Positions 1-7,007 of a stretch of 10,589 nt of DNA are shown piece by piece. A program made the position numbers and the translations under genes. The stretch comes from Oscillospiraceae bacterium (lineage in GTDB: Bacteria > Bacillota > Clostridia > Oscillospirales > Ruminococcaceae), in the NCBI GenBank assembly GCA_900768995.1, contig CAAGEZ010000041.1, positions 1 to 10,589 of the forward strand, read 5' to 3'. A model generated the notes under the pieces. It was not told the origin of the DNA. It made no database searches and saw only the letters and a program-made list of their open reading frames with translations. Positions within the stretch are counted from its first letter, which is position 1. Each line of letters starts with the position of its first letter.

Positions 1-3
1 GGG

Positions 4-69
4 CTTGCCGCCCGGCAAGGGAGTGTTGCTTTATAAAGCAACCTGACGACGAATGGGCTTATTTCAGCC
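4..69. repeat. Three consecutive small hairpins, one a perfect palindrome
   Basis: Three inverted repeats follow each other in the first 70 bases: CTTGCC (4-9) with GGCAAG (14-19), the perfect 18-bp palindrome GTTGCTTTATAAAGCAAC (25-42), and GGCT (56-59) with AGCC (66-69). None has a T-run directly behind it, so they are not ordinary terminators. All three plus-strand frames stop early (stops at 34-36, 44-46 and 99-101), so this could also be the last codons of a gene entering from the left; no frame is recognisable. A structured RNA end or an intergenic repeat is equally possible. I could not match it to RNase P RNA, tmRNA, 6S or SRP RNA. Confidence 0.4.
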
Positions 70-132
70 GAGGATTTGTCTATAGGTTAATTGGTTATTA
101 GTATTATGCCTTGGAATGGGTAATATGAATAA

Positions 133-168
133 AATGCCCTCCGCTGATGTTTTTCGGCGGAGGGCATT
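133..168. terminator. Bidirectional rho-independent terminator
   Basis: A 15-bp stem pairs 133-147 with 154-168 (core ATGCCCTCCGC / GCGGAGGGCAT, one G-U pair) around a 6-nt loop. On the plus side it is followed by five Ts (171-175). On the minus side the stem runs into TTTTATTC. It therefore ends the minus-strand nuclease/ATPase operon that stops at 253, and can also stop any plus-strand gene from beyond the left edge. The 85 bases between it and the stop codon hold only a weak CGCT/AGCG hairpin (229-241), and I see nothing else there. Confidence 0.85.
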
Positions 169-252
169 GATTTTTGTGGACGCAGGATGGTTTGACGGGT
201 ACGACCATAGACCGAGGGAACGGCTTATCGCTGCAAAAGCGTGTATATAATA

Positions 253-2658
253 TTACGGCATCATAATAGGCTTGTCCGAAAGCAGAGCCGCAATGGCAGG
301 GTCACAGGTCATCATAATGACCTGATTTTTTTCGGCAAATTTTTTCAGAAGTGACGCCGCATTTTTTCTTCTGTCAGGGTCCATATCAATAAGCTCATCA
401 TCAAGCACAGCAAAGCCGTTTCCGTCAGGGTACAGATAATCAAGCACCGAAAGTCTGAATGCAAGAAGAAGCGTCTTTTTTGTTCCCTCGGAAAGGTAAA
501 GATACAGCTCCTTGTCAATATTGCTGTGGCTGTTTTTGAGGTCAAGCGCACTTGCATCGGGTATGAACGAAAGCCCCACACCTGTTATTTCAGAAAGATA
601 TGAATTGAAGGTGTTGTAAAATCCGTCAAAACCGTTGTCCTGAGATGAAGCTATCCCTTCAAAATCCGCCTTGATGCGCTCGTACTGTTTTAGCTTTTTC
701 TTTTCGTTTTCCAAACGTATTTTTGCATCGGCTGCAAGCTCTTCAAGCTCGGATATCTCGGGATACTGAGTGCTGCTTAACTCTCCCAGTTTTTTGTTCA
801 GTTCATTGATCTGATCGTTGTAATTTTCAACAGCGGCTTTTAGCTGAGATGTTTTCAAATCAAAATCACTTTCGCTTATATCGGGGCAGCCAGAACAGCA
901 GTCAAGCCTTTTACGGCAATGCTTTATTTCATCGCCGATGCTTTTGATGATTTTTTCAAGTTCGGTCGGGTCAATGTATTCGGATTCATATAATTTTATC
1001 TCGTTTTCAATTTTGCCTATAGCCATATCTACCGAGCGTGCACCGAGTTCCGACAGAAACTTTTTTATGTCGAAATCTATTGATTTGGACACTTCGATAT
1101 CGGGGCGGAGCTGTATCTGTTCGGCTTCCTGCTTAAGCTCATCAAATGTTTTTTCACATGAAATGAGCTGTTTATTCCGTTTAAGGGTTTCCGCCGATTC
1201 ACGGAGCTGTTTAAGTTCAGCTTCCAGTGCAGTAAATTCCTCAGCAGAGTTTACACTGTATTTTTTATATATTTCATTGATCCTGCTGACTGATGCATTC
1301 TTTTGGGCTTCAAGCTCTTCAACATTCATATCCTGTGGGGAAACCCTTATTGCTGCTGCTCCGGGGATAACAATGCTGATATATCCGTCTGCATCAACAG
1401 CGGAAGAGCAGGTCACATTTGATGTGTTGCCCTCAGCATCTGTTATCTCTGCGGTGTATCCGTTTTCAAGCTTTAATTCCGCACGCAGCTTTGAAGACGT
1501 GAGCTTGCCTGTGGCACTGACAAGATCTTTCTCAGCTTCGGATAAGCTCTTTGCGTCCTCAGAAATGTCGGGAAATCGGGATAGCTTTTTATTTGCATCA
1601 TCAAGCTGTGTCTGAATATCAGAAAGCTTTGCAAGCCTTTCATCAAGCGCGGCTTTCTTTTTCCTGTTTTCATTTTCTTCCGCTTGGGTCCTAAGGTCAT
1701 TTAACTGCACCGCCAGCTTTTCCTTTTCGGGCCAGCATTTTGCAGCTGTCTCGGCTTTGCTGAGCTTGGCCTGATTGGCTTTCAGAAGTGACTGTACGGT
1801 TGCTTTTTCTGTAATGCTGTTTTTTTGTTTAAGGAGTTCGTCGTATGCTTTCTGCTTGTCGTCTCTTGTGTTTTCAAGCTCGGATATTTCTTTGTTGACA
1901 GCGGCCGTGGAAAGCTCTGAGTCCTTTGCTTTTTCAAGAAGCTTGCAGGCATCATCATAAGCATAGTAAGCACTGAGAACTGTTCCTACACCCTTGTCCC
2001 ATCGTTCTCCGCCGCTGCGCTTTATGGCAGGCTTTTCTCTTTCAGTGTCCCAATGCCCCGACATTTCGTCAATTGTTTTGTTTATAATGTCATTGAACTT
2101 GTCCGCTGAAATTCCGTCGGCGGCGGAAAAGGCTTCCTTTATCTTATCCTTGACCTCAACGGAATCATTGTCCGCCGATGAATTGAAAAAGCCGTAGCAC
2201 CATTTAAGGACATCTTTTTCATAGCTTTGTCTGCCGAAAATAAGATTGCTGTATATTCCTGTGCCGTATGTCAGAAGCTTTTTTATCTCTTCCTCAGCCT
2301 GAGAGCCTTTTAATGCAGCATCTCCGTTTTTCCTTATTGATACAGTGGTCTCGTCGCCCGATCTGTCCCATACCTTTTTTATCAAATACTCATCGCCCGA
2401 GCTGGTGACTGTCATTTTTGCATCTATCGTGTCGGCATTTCCTGTTGAAAATGAGCCGGTTTTAATAAATTCTGCGGACGGTTTTTTTGTTGTCTTTTTT
2501 GGTGCAGCGGGAGTGTTTAGTGCGTGGTACATTGCATTTATTATTGTGCTTTTTCCAGATTCGTTATTGCCGAGGATAACGTTTATCCCGTCTGAAAAGC
2601 TTATGGACCTGTCGGTTATTCCCGCAAACTGTTCGGTGGAAAATGATCTTATCTTCAT
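253..2658 (-). CDS. Rad50/SbcC-like coiled-coil ATPase
   Basis: This is an 801-residue ATPase of the SMC/Rad50 type, expected to clamp DNA and control the nuclease encoded just upstream. The N-terminal half-domain has Walker A GNNESGKST (residues 30-38). The C-terminal half-domain has the ABC signature LSEGTKKT (722-729) and Walker B VLDDELIDMD (751-760). Between them, residues about 236-665 are Glu/Lys/Leu-rich and predicted to be coiled coil. The coil is interrupted by a Gly/Ile/Val-rich, probably beta-stranded insert at about 390-442, and carries CSGC at 588-591, which resembles the Rad50 zinc hook. It is shorter than typical SbcC (over 1000 residues) or YhaN (about 960). ATG is chosen because MKIRSF matches the family start and an AAGGAG site (2670-2675) lies 11 nt upstream, inside the end of the nuclease gene. 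The 2-nt gap implies translational coupling. Family assignment is firm; the exact subgroup is not. Confidence 0.88.
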   Translation of the reverse strand: MKIRSFSTEQFAGITDRSISFSDGINVILGNNESGKSTIINAMYHALNTPAAPKKTTKKPSAEFIKTGSFSTGNADTIDAKMTVTSSGDEYLIKKVWDRSGDETTVSIRKNGDAALKGSQAEEEIKKLLTYGTGIYSNLIFGRQSYEKDVLKWCYGFFNSSADNDSVEVKDKIKEAFSAADGISADKFNDIINKTIDEMSGHWDTEREKPAIKRSGGERWDKGVGTVLSAYYAYDDACKLLEKAKDSELSTAAVNKEISELENTRDDKQKAYDELLKQKNSITEKATVQSLLKANQAKLSKAETAAKCWPEKEKLAVQLNDLRTQAEENENRKKKAALDERLAKLSDIQTQLDDANKKLSRFPDISEDAKSLSEAEKDLVSATGKLTSSKLRAELKLENGYTAEITDAEGNTSNVTCSSAVDADGYISIVIPGAAAIRVSPQDMNVEELEAQKNASVSRINEIYKKYSVNSAEEFTALEAELKQLRESAETLKRNKQLISCEKTFDELKQEAEQIQLRPDIEVSKSIDFDIKKFLSELGARSVDMAIGKIENEIKLYESEYIDPTELEKIIKSIGDEIKHCRKRLDCCSGCPDISESDFDLKTSQLKAAVENYNDQINELNKKLGELSSTQYPEISELEELAADAKIRLENEKKKLKQYERIKADFEGIASSQDNGFDGFYNTFNSYLSEITGVGLSFIPDASALDLKNSHSNIDKELYLYLSEGTKKTLLLAFRLSVLDYLYPDGNGFAVLDDELIDMDPDRRKNAASLLKKFAEKNQVIMMTCDPAIAALLSDKPIMMP

Positions 2659-2660
2659 AA

Positions 2661-3776
2661 TTACTCACACTCCTTGCATTTTTTTATCAGATCAAAGGCA
2701 AGATTCAAAACATCGGGTTCGTTTATATATTTTTTCAGCAGTTCGTTTTCTATGGAGCCTGCATTTGTTTCGGCATCTATCATTACAGATGTTATTTCCG
2801 CATTCAGTTCATTGTCAAACACCTCAAAGTCGATAAAACAGTTTTTGTATCTGTCATAAAGCTCTTCCCTGCGGTCATAATCGGGCTTCAGCGCTATGCC
2901 GCTGATATTTATTCTGACGGATATGTTTTCGGCATCAGACTGATATTCGGAAAGAATATTTTCAAGGGCATTTTCCAAAGAGTCTCCGTGCGTTAGTGTG
3001 AGATCAAGTCTGACAAAGCGGAGCACTCCCGTATGTATCCTTTCGGCTGTTATTTTTTTGCCGTCATCTATTGAGACAAGGAATGCCGAGCCCTCGGAAT
3101 TGTCTGCGATATCCGTTTGCTGATGTGTTCCTGCATTGAGTATCTTCGGTGAACTGAGCATAGGCTCAGAAGGGTATGGCACGTGAGTATGACCGATGAG
3201 CCACAGATCCACATTGCAGCTGTTCAGTTCATCTATGCTCATAGGAAAATATTCACGGTTTGGGTCGGGTGATATCCCGTCAATTGAACCGTGAGCGATA
3301 CCGATATGTATTTTTTCGTCGTCAGAGGGAATGTTTTCGCTTTTTATCCAGCCAATAGCGTTTTCGCCCGAGTGCTTTGAATGGCATATTGCGGGGTACA
3401 GCACAAGGTCATCAACGGCATACTTTTTGTTTTCTGTCAGAAGCATTGTATTTTCGCTTTTTTCTTTCAGAAATCTTGTCCAGAGACGGTCATCTTTTCC
3501 CTCATAGTAATCGTGATTGCCGGGGATAACTATTACAGAGCCTTCAAAGTTTCCAAGAATATTGCAGGCTGAACTTATATCGCTGACGGACGTGTTTTTC
3601 GTATCAAAAACATCTCCTGCAGCAATGATATAGTCACAGTGCTGTTCATTTGCTGTGCTAATAAGCTTTTTTAGTGCTTCAAACCTTGCAAGAGAATATT
3701 TTTTTCCGATATCTTCCCTGTGTGAAGCATATTTTTTCCCAAGATGCAGATCGCCTGTGTTCAGTATTTTTATCAC
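2661..3776 (-). CDS. Mre11/SbcD/YhaO-like DNA exonuclease subunit
   Basis: This 371-residue calcineurin-like metallophosphoesterase is the expected nuclease partner of the following Rad50-like ATPase. Such pairs process DNA ends and hairpins in the cytoplasm using two metal ions, usually Mn. All metal-binding motifs are visible in order: GDLHLG (8-13; D9, H11), GDVFD (54-58; D55), GNHDYY (86-91; N87, H88), AHGS (161-164; H162) and GHTH (195-198; H196, H198). Residues about 255-371 would be the capping and ATPase-contact region, which is poorly conserved. The start is GTG at 3776, chosen because MIKILNTGDLHLG matches the family N-terminus and AAAGG (3786-3790) lies 9 nt upstream. It is the first gene of a two-gene operon with the promoter at 3827-3854. 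Whether it is orthologous to SbcD or YhaO cannot be settled from sequence alone. Confidence 0.88.
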   Translation of the reverse strand: MIKILNTGDLHLGKKYASHREDIGKKYSLARFEALKKLISTANEQHCDYIIAAGDVFDTKNTSVSDISSACNILGNFEGSVIVIPGNHDYYEGKDDRLWTRFLKEKSENTMLLTENKKYAVDDLVLYPAICHSKHSGENAIGWIKSENIPSDDEKIHIGIAHGSIDGISPDPNREYFPMSIDELNSCNVDLWLIGHTHVPYPSEPMLSSPKILNAGTHQQTDIADNSEGSAFLVSIDDGKKITAERIHTGVLRFVRLDLTLTHGDSLENALENILSEYQSDAENISVRINISGIALKPDYDRREELYDRYKNCFIDFEVFDNELNAEITSVMIDAETNAGSIENELLKKYINEPDVLNLAFDLIKKCKECE

Positions 3777-3826
3777 GTTATCACGCCTTTCGTGTTTTAT
3801 GAAAAAAATTGCAAACTTATAATATA

Positions 3827-3854
3827 ATTATATCACTGTGACTGAAAAAGTCAA
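3827..3854 (-). promoter_or_regulatory. Sigma-A promoter of the nuclease/ATPase operon
   Basis: Reading on the minus strand, TTGACT (3854-3849), a 16-bp spacer and TATAAT (3832-3827) precede the GTG start at 3776 by about 50 nt. A TG one base before the -10 hexamer (3835-3834) makes it an extended -10 element. No LexA-like box was seen, so SOS control is not supported by the sequence. Confidence 0.8.
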
Positions 3855-3873
3855 CATTTGAAGCTGTCAACAT
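3850..3873 (-). repeat. Direct repeat of ATGTTGAC around the -35 element
   Basis: On the minus strand ATGTTGAC occurs twice (3873-3866 and 3857-3850) with a 16-bp period. The promoter-proximal copy contains the -35 hexamer. The distal copy contains TTGACA but has no usable -10 at 17 bp. It could be a tandem binding site for a regulator or a chance repeat. Confidence 0.35.
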
Positions 3874-3886
3874 ATCATCAGAACAA

Positions 3887-3924
3887 CCGCAGCAAATGTC
3901 ATTTTCTGAAAACATTTGCTGCGG
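3887..3924 (-). terminator. Hairpin terminator of the hydrolase gene
   Basis: A perfect 13-bp stem, CCGCAGCAAATGT (3887-3899) with ACATTTGCTGCGG (3912-3924), encloses a 12-nt loop. It sits between the hydrolase stop codon (3962-3964) and the next minus-strand promoter (3854). The U-tract on the minus side is poor (TTGTTCTG), so termination may be incomplete, allowing some transcript into the nuclease operon. Confidence 0.65.
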
Positions 3925-3961
3925 CTGATTTTACTGCCATTCTTTCAAAAACTCCACCATT

Positions 3962-4861
3962 TTAAAATAGCTTTCCTGCCGTGCCTCGGCACATTCCTGC
4001 GGGTGATTTTTTTTCGGCGGGGAGAATGTAGGACATCATTTTGTTCATCTTGTCAACAGCCTTTTTCTCCTCTTGCGTGTCATACCGCTGGTCGAAGCAG
4101 AGAGCGTGACTGCCCTTTTCGTATATCATACATTCGTGCCTGTGAGGAAAATGCTTTTCGTCAAGCACTTTCATAATACGGCGGGCGGCGATCTCCGACG
4201 GCCAGGTGTCGTCAAAGGCGGGGGATATGAGCAGTACATCGCCGTTTATATTTTCCGCCTTTATACGTGATTCCTCGGTGTATTCGTCAAAGCATTCAAT
4301 GTAATAATACCTGTTCATCTGATTCATTTTGTAATCTGGATCTTTTCTCAGAGCGGCAAGGGTTGACGGGATATGTGAAAGGCACTCGGAAGATGAATAT
4401 GGCAGACTTTTTCCGTGATGATAAAACATTCCGCAGTGCTGACGGAAGAACATATTTTTAGTACACTCAACAACATAGTCATACCCCGAAACAGGTATGG
4501 CGCAGGTTATGTCCCTTATGAGAGAAGCGCAGAGGAGCGTGTATGCCCCGCCGAGAGATATACCCGTCATAGCTATTTTTTCTATCTTCACGGGGCATTC
4601 ACTTTTTAGCCAGTCCACCGCCTTTTCGCAGTAATCAACGGGAATGGCAAAATTATTTTTCGACAGCCCCTCCCATAAATAATATCCAAGGGCAAGGACA
4701 CTGAATCCCTCACGCCTGCAAAGCTTTGAAGCACGGTCCTCAACCATACTGCGGTTCTCGCCCGTTCCGCCCACGTATATAACGGCTTTTTCACGATATT
4801 TGCTGCCCTCGTAAAATGTGGATATGAAGCCGTTTTTTTCAAGAGTTGTTTTTATTTCCAT
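3962..4861 (-). CDS. Alpha/beta hydrolase, BAAT C-terminal / acyl-CoA thioesterase type
   Basis: This is a 299-residue cytoplasmic alpha/beta-hydrolase without signal peptide or membrane segment. The catalytic triad can be read: nucleophile S102 in GISLGG (100-105), acid D217 or D218 in AFDDTWPS (215-222), and H252 in GSHAL (250-254). The oxyanion region is probably YVGGTGE (29-35). The DDTWPS and GSHA context resembles the C-terminal domain of bile acid-CoA:amino acid N-acyltransferase and acyl-CoA thioester hydrolases, but the N-terminal BAAT domain is absent. The substrate is unknown; a fatty acyl thioester or ester would fit the neighbouring oleate hydratase, but this is inference. The start is fixed because an in-frame TAA directly precedes the ATG. 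The best ribosome binding site, AAAGGAG (4876-4882), lies an unusually long 14 nt away. A dienelactone-hydrolase-like esterase is the main alternative. Confidence 0.75.
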   Translation of the reverse strand: MEIKTTLEKNGFISTFYEGSKYREKAVIYVGGTGENRSMVEDRASKLCRREGFSVLALGYYLWEGLSKNNFAIPVDYCEKAVDWLKSECPVKIEKIAMTGISLGGAYTLLCASLIRDITCAIPVSGYDYVVECTKNMFFRQHCGMFYHHGKSLPYSSSECLSHIPSTLAALRKDPDYKMNQMNRYYYIECFDEYTEESRIKAENINGDVLLISPAFDDTWPSEIAARRIMKVLDEKHFPHRHECMIYEKGSHALCFDQRYDTQEEKKAVDKMNKMMSYILPAEKKSPAGMCRGTAGKLF

Positions 4862-4891
4862 TTATGCAAATATGTCTCCTTTCGTTAGCAT
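4862..4891 (-). other. Possible 9-codon leader peptide abutting the hydrolase start
   Basis: In the short 5' leader of the hydrolase mRNA an ATG (4891-4889) opens a frame reading MLTKGDIFA. It ends in TAA (4864-4862) immediately before the hydrolase ATG, in the same frame. The main Shine-Dalgarno site lies inside this mini-ORF, too far (14 nt) from the hydrolase start for ideal use. Its own initiation signal is only a weak AGG. Termination-reinitiation coupling is possible, and so is coincidence. Confidence 0.35.
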
Positions 4892-4899
4892 ATGTTAAC
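4884..4899. promoter_or_regulatory. Imperfect palindrome just downstream of the hydrolase start site
   Basis: GTTAGCATATGTTAAC matches its own reverse complement at 14 of 16 positions and begins one or two bases after the predicted transcription start (about 4901). This is a typical place for a repressor operator. The regulator is unknown. The same sequence is not repeated at the oleate hydratase or tetR promoters, so the nearby TetR protein is not supported as its binder. Confidence 0.4.
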
Positions 4900-4907
4900 C
4901 TATATGG

Positions 4908-4936
4908 ATTATAGCACGGCTGTATAATTTTGTCAA
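4908..4936 (-). promoter_or_regulatory. Full-consensus sigma-A promoter of the hydrolase
   Basis: On the minus strand TTGACA (4936-4931), exactly 17 bp and TATAAT (4913-4908), with TG one base before the -10 hexamer, form a near-perfect sigma-A promoter. The 5' leader would be only about 40 nt. A promoter this strong before a single-gene unit suggests either high expression or tight repression. Confidence 0.88.
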
Positions 4937-4960
4937 TGGAAAATGGATTTATGAATATGC

Positions 4961-5011
4961 AAAAGTCCCCACGGCACAGCCATAATAAAAGCTGTGCCGC
5001 AGGGACTTTTT
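4961..5011 (-). terminator. Terminator of the oleate hydratase gene
   Basis: CGGCACAGC (4972-4980) pairs with GCTGTGCCG (4991-4999). After a 2x2 internal mismatch AAAAGTCCC (4961-4969) pairs with GGGACTTTT (5002-5010). The loop is 10 nt. T-runs lie on both sides, so it can work in either direction. It separates the hydratase (stop at 5041-5043) from the hydrolase promoter that starts 25 bases farther on. Confidence 0.88.
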
Positions 5012-5040
5012 ATAGGATATCAGAGAGGTGTAAGCGTTTA

Positions 5041-6816
5041 TCAGATAACGTTGTATTCCTTCAGAAGCTTTTCGATATCAGTGCCCTTGATCTTTTCAAG
5101 GAGCTTTTTCAGAGCAAATCTTTCAATAAGATTTACGTCCATATCGGTTATCTTTTTGCCGTCACGGAGCTTTACGGTAGCGTCAAGGAGAGCACGGACA
5201 TCATAAACGCTGCCCCATACCTCAGGAACGCCCCTGTCGATATCAAGAAGTGTGTAAACCGCTTCCATACCTGTACGCATAGAATACTCGGTAGTGAAGA
5301 TAGTGTCACGCTTTGTCTCCGCAAACTGACCGAGGAATGCGAAGTTAACTGCGCCCTCAGGAACAACAGCAGGTCTGTCGCCGTACTCACGAGGCATAAA
5401 GAATGCAGTGATATAGGGCATCATACAAGGAACAGTGTTTGCGCTGTGTTCCGCAAGCTCCTCTATCTCATTTTCGGGAACGCCGATGTGATAGAGCCAT
5501 TCCATACAGATTTCCTTGCCTGTGCAGTCTCTCATAGGCTTCTTGACATAGTCGCCGTTTTTGTCGGAGAAAAGTGCATATACCCATACAAGGCACTGGT
5601 CCTTGGGCTGACTTCTGAACTGGGGCTGACGGTTGATAGTCCAGCTGAGGAGCCACGAGGAGTCCTTTGCTGTAACGATGCCGCCTGTTACCACCTTGCC
5701 TGAGAACGGGTCACGCTTGCAGATGTTCTTGATATAGGGGATAATGCGCTGGTCAAGGGTGGTGACGGTGGCACTCATCCAGTTTGTCTGTTCAGGGTCG
5801 TAGCAGAACTTGTCGGGGTGACCGAATGCAGGGTCCTGAGCCGCAATTTTGCGCCACATATCCCAGCCGCCGCCGGGCTTTATTTCATAATTATAGGGAG
5901 CAGGAGTGTTCTGGCTGCCGATAGAGGAGTTTTCAACGCAGCCGCCGTTTGTGATGAACACAAGGTCATTTTCGGTAAGGTCGATAGACTCATTATTTCC
6001 GTCACGGATAACGTCAATTCTTGTTGCCTGCTTGCGCTTTTCGTTGCAGTCAAATTCAACATTTACGACTTTTACGCCGAAATGGAACTGAACGCCGAAG
6101 CTTTCAAGATACTTTACCATAGGCAGTATCATTGACTCATACTGATTATACTTTGTAAATCTCAGAGCCTTGAAGTCGGGGAGACCGCCGATGTGGTGGA
6201 TAAAGCGCTGGATATAAAGCTTCATTTCAAGGGCACTGTGCCAGTTCTCAAAAGCGAACATTGTGCGCCAGTAGAGCCAGAAGTTGGAGTTTAATACCTC
6301 GTCATCAAACACATCTGTGATGCGCTTGTTCTGGAGGTCCTCATTGGCGGTGAAGAAGAGCTTCATTATCTCCATAGCGCCCTTGTCGGAGATGTCGAAT
6401 TTGCCGTCGGTGTGAGCGTCCTCGCCCCTGTTCACAGTGGCACGGCAGAGGGAATAGTTGGGGTCAGCTTTGTTTAGCCAGTAATATTCATCGAGAACTG
6501 AAACGCCCTCAGTTTCGATAGAGGGGATAGAGCGGAAAAGGTCCCACATTACCTCGAAATGGTTGTCCATTTCACGTCCGCCTCTCATAACATATCCCAC
6601 GTTCTCGAATTTCCAGCCGTCACAGGCACCGCCTGCTATCTGCTCCTTTTCGAGGATATGAACGTGCTCGCCCTTCATCTGTCCGTCACGGACAAGGTAG
6701 CAGGCAGCTGTGAGAGCGGCAAGTCCGCTTCCGACGATATATGCTGATTTTCCGTCAACGCCCTCGGGCTTCTTGGGTCTTGCGAATGCTTCGTAATTTC
6801 CGCTTGAATAATACAT
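5041..6816 (-). CDS. ohyA: Oleate hydratase (FAD-dependent fatty acid hydratase)
   Basis: Oleate hydratase, formerly called myosin-cross-reactive antigen, adds water to the cis-9 double bond of free oleic and related acids to give 10-hydroxy fatty acids. The 591-residue length is normal for the family. The N-terminal Rossmann motif GSGLAALTAA (29-38) binds FAD, which has a structural and activating role. The family hallmark RGGREMDNHFE (78-88) supplies the catalytic Glu (E82), and Tyr201 falls where the second catalytic residue is expected. A glycine-rich FAD loop appears as ITNGGC in the middle of the protein. There is no signal peptide; these enzymes act at the inner face of the membrane. 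The ATG is supported by AGGAGG (6825-6830) 8 nt upstream. Known roles are detoxifying host or dietary unsaturated fatty acids and making hydroxystearate. It has its own promoter and lies downstream of a tetR gene on the same strand. Confidence 0.96.
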   Translation of the reverse strand: MYYSSGNYEAFARPKKPEGVDGKSAYIVGSGLAALTAACYLVRDGQMKGEHVHILEKEQIAGGACDGWKFENVGYVMRGGREMDNHFEVMWDLFRSIPSIETEGVSVLDEYYWLNKADPNYSLCRATVNRGEDAHTDGKFDISDKGAMEIMKLFFTANEDLQNKRITDVFDDEVLNSNFWLYWRTMFAFENWHSALEMKLYIQRFIHHIGGLPDFKALRFTKYNQYESMILPMVKYLESFGVQFHFGVKVVNVEFDCNEKRKQATRIDVIRDGNNESIDLTENDLVFITNGGCVENSSIGSQNTPAPYNYEIKPGGGWDMWRKIAAQDPAFGHPDKFCYDPEQTNWMSATVTTLDQRIIPYIKNICKRDPFSGKVVTGGIVTAKDSSWLLSWTINRQPQFRSQPKDQCLVWVYALFSDKNGDYVKKPMRDCTGKEICMEWLYHIGVPENEIEELAEHSANTVPCMMPYITAFFMPREYGDRPAVVPEGAVNFAFLGQFAETKRDTIFTTEYSMRTGMEAVYTLLDIDRGVPEVWGSVYDVRALLDATVKLRDGKKITDMDVNLIERFALKKLLEKIKGTDIEKLLKEYNVI

Positions 6817-6893
6817 AAAACATACCTCCTGAAAAGCTTATATCTGATGATGTTGTTTGCGTTGTTTCTTTATTTTTCCCTTTCGGTAATTAT

Positions 6894-6922
6894 ATATTAT
6901 CTCAAACGGAGGGTTTTTTCAA
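6894..6922 (-). promoter_or_regulatory. Probable promoter of oleate hydratase
   Basis: On the minus strand TTGAAA (6922-6917), 17 bp and TAATAT (6899-6894) lie directly after the tetR terminator and about 80 nt before the ohyA start. The -10 region is embedded in an AT-rich stretch, so a neighbouring hexamer could be used instead. The roughly 70-nt leader carries GTTGTTT twice on the plus strand (6852-6858 and 6861-6867). No convincing TetR operator palindrome was found. Confidence 0.6.
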
Positions 6923-6933
6923 TAAACAGAAAA

Positions 6934-6964
6934 ATCCCTCTGATAAGATTTTTATCAGAGGGAT
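6934..6964 (-). terminator. Terminator of tetR
   Basis: A perfect 13-bp stem, ATCCCTCTGATAA (6934-6946) with TTATCAGAGGGAT (6952-6964), has a 5-nt loop and is followed on the minus strand by TTTTC. It lies about 45 nt after the tetR stop and just before the ohyA -35 element, which separates the two transcription units. Confidence 0.82.
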
Positions 6965-7007
6965 AAAAGAGATTATTTTTTTATCATTTTGGCGGGTTTG
7001 ATAAAAT

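Noticed and set aside
200..243. Sequence GGAACGGCTTATCGC, reminiscent of the 3' end of RNase P RNA
   Set aside because: The conserved ACAGAA context and the rest of the RNA are missing, and a terminator hairpin lies just upstream, so the likeness is chance.
938..1615. 225-codon open frame on the plus strand inside the Rad50-like gene
   Set aside because: It is antisense to a clear ATPase, Ser/Phe-rich as expected for the complement of a coiled-coil gene, and has no recognisable domain.
2345..2836. 163-codon plus-strand open frame across the nuclease/ATPase junction
   Set aside because: It is a complement artefact over two well-supported genes, with no ribosome binding site logic or domain.
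253..3776. Nuclease plus SMC-like ATPase pair as a new phage-defence system
   Set aside because: Both motif sets fit the housekeeping SbcCD/YhaNO type, and no toxin, effector or other defence gene lies nearby.
4930..5703. 257-codon plus-strand open frame over the ohyA terminator and 3' part
   Set aside because: It runs through a strong terminator hairpin and is antisense to a certain oleate hydratase.
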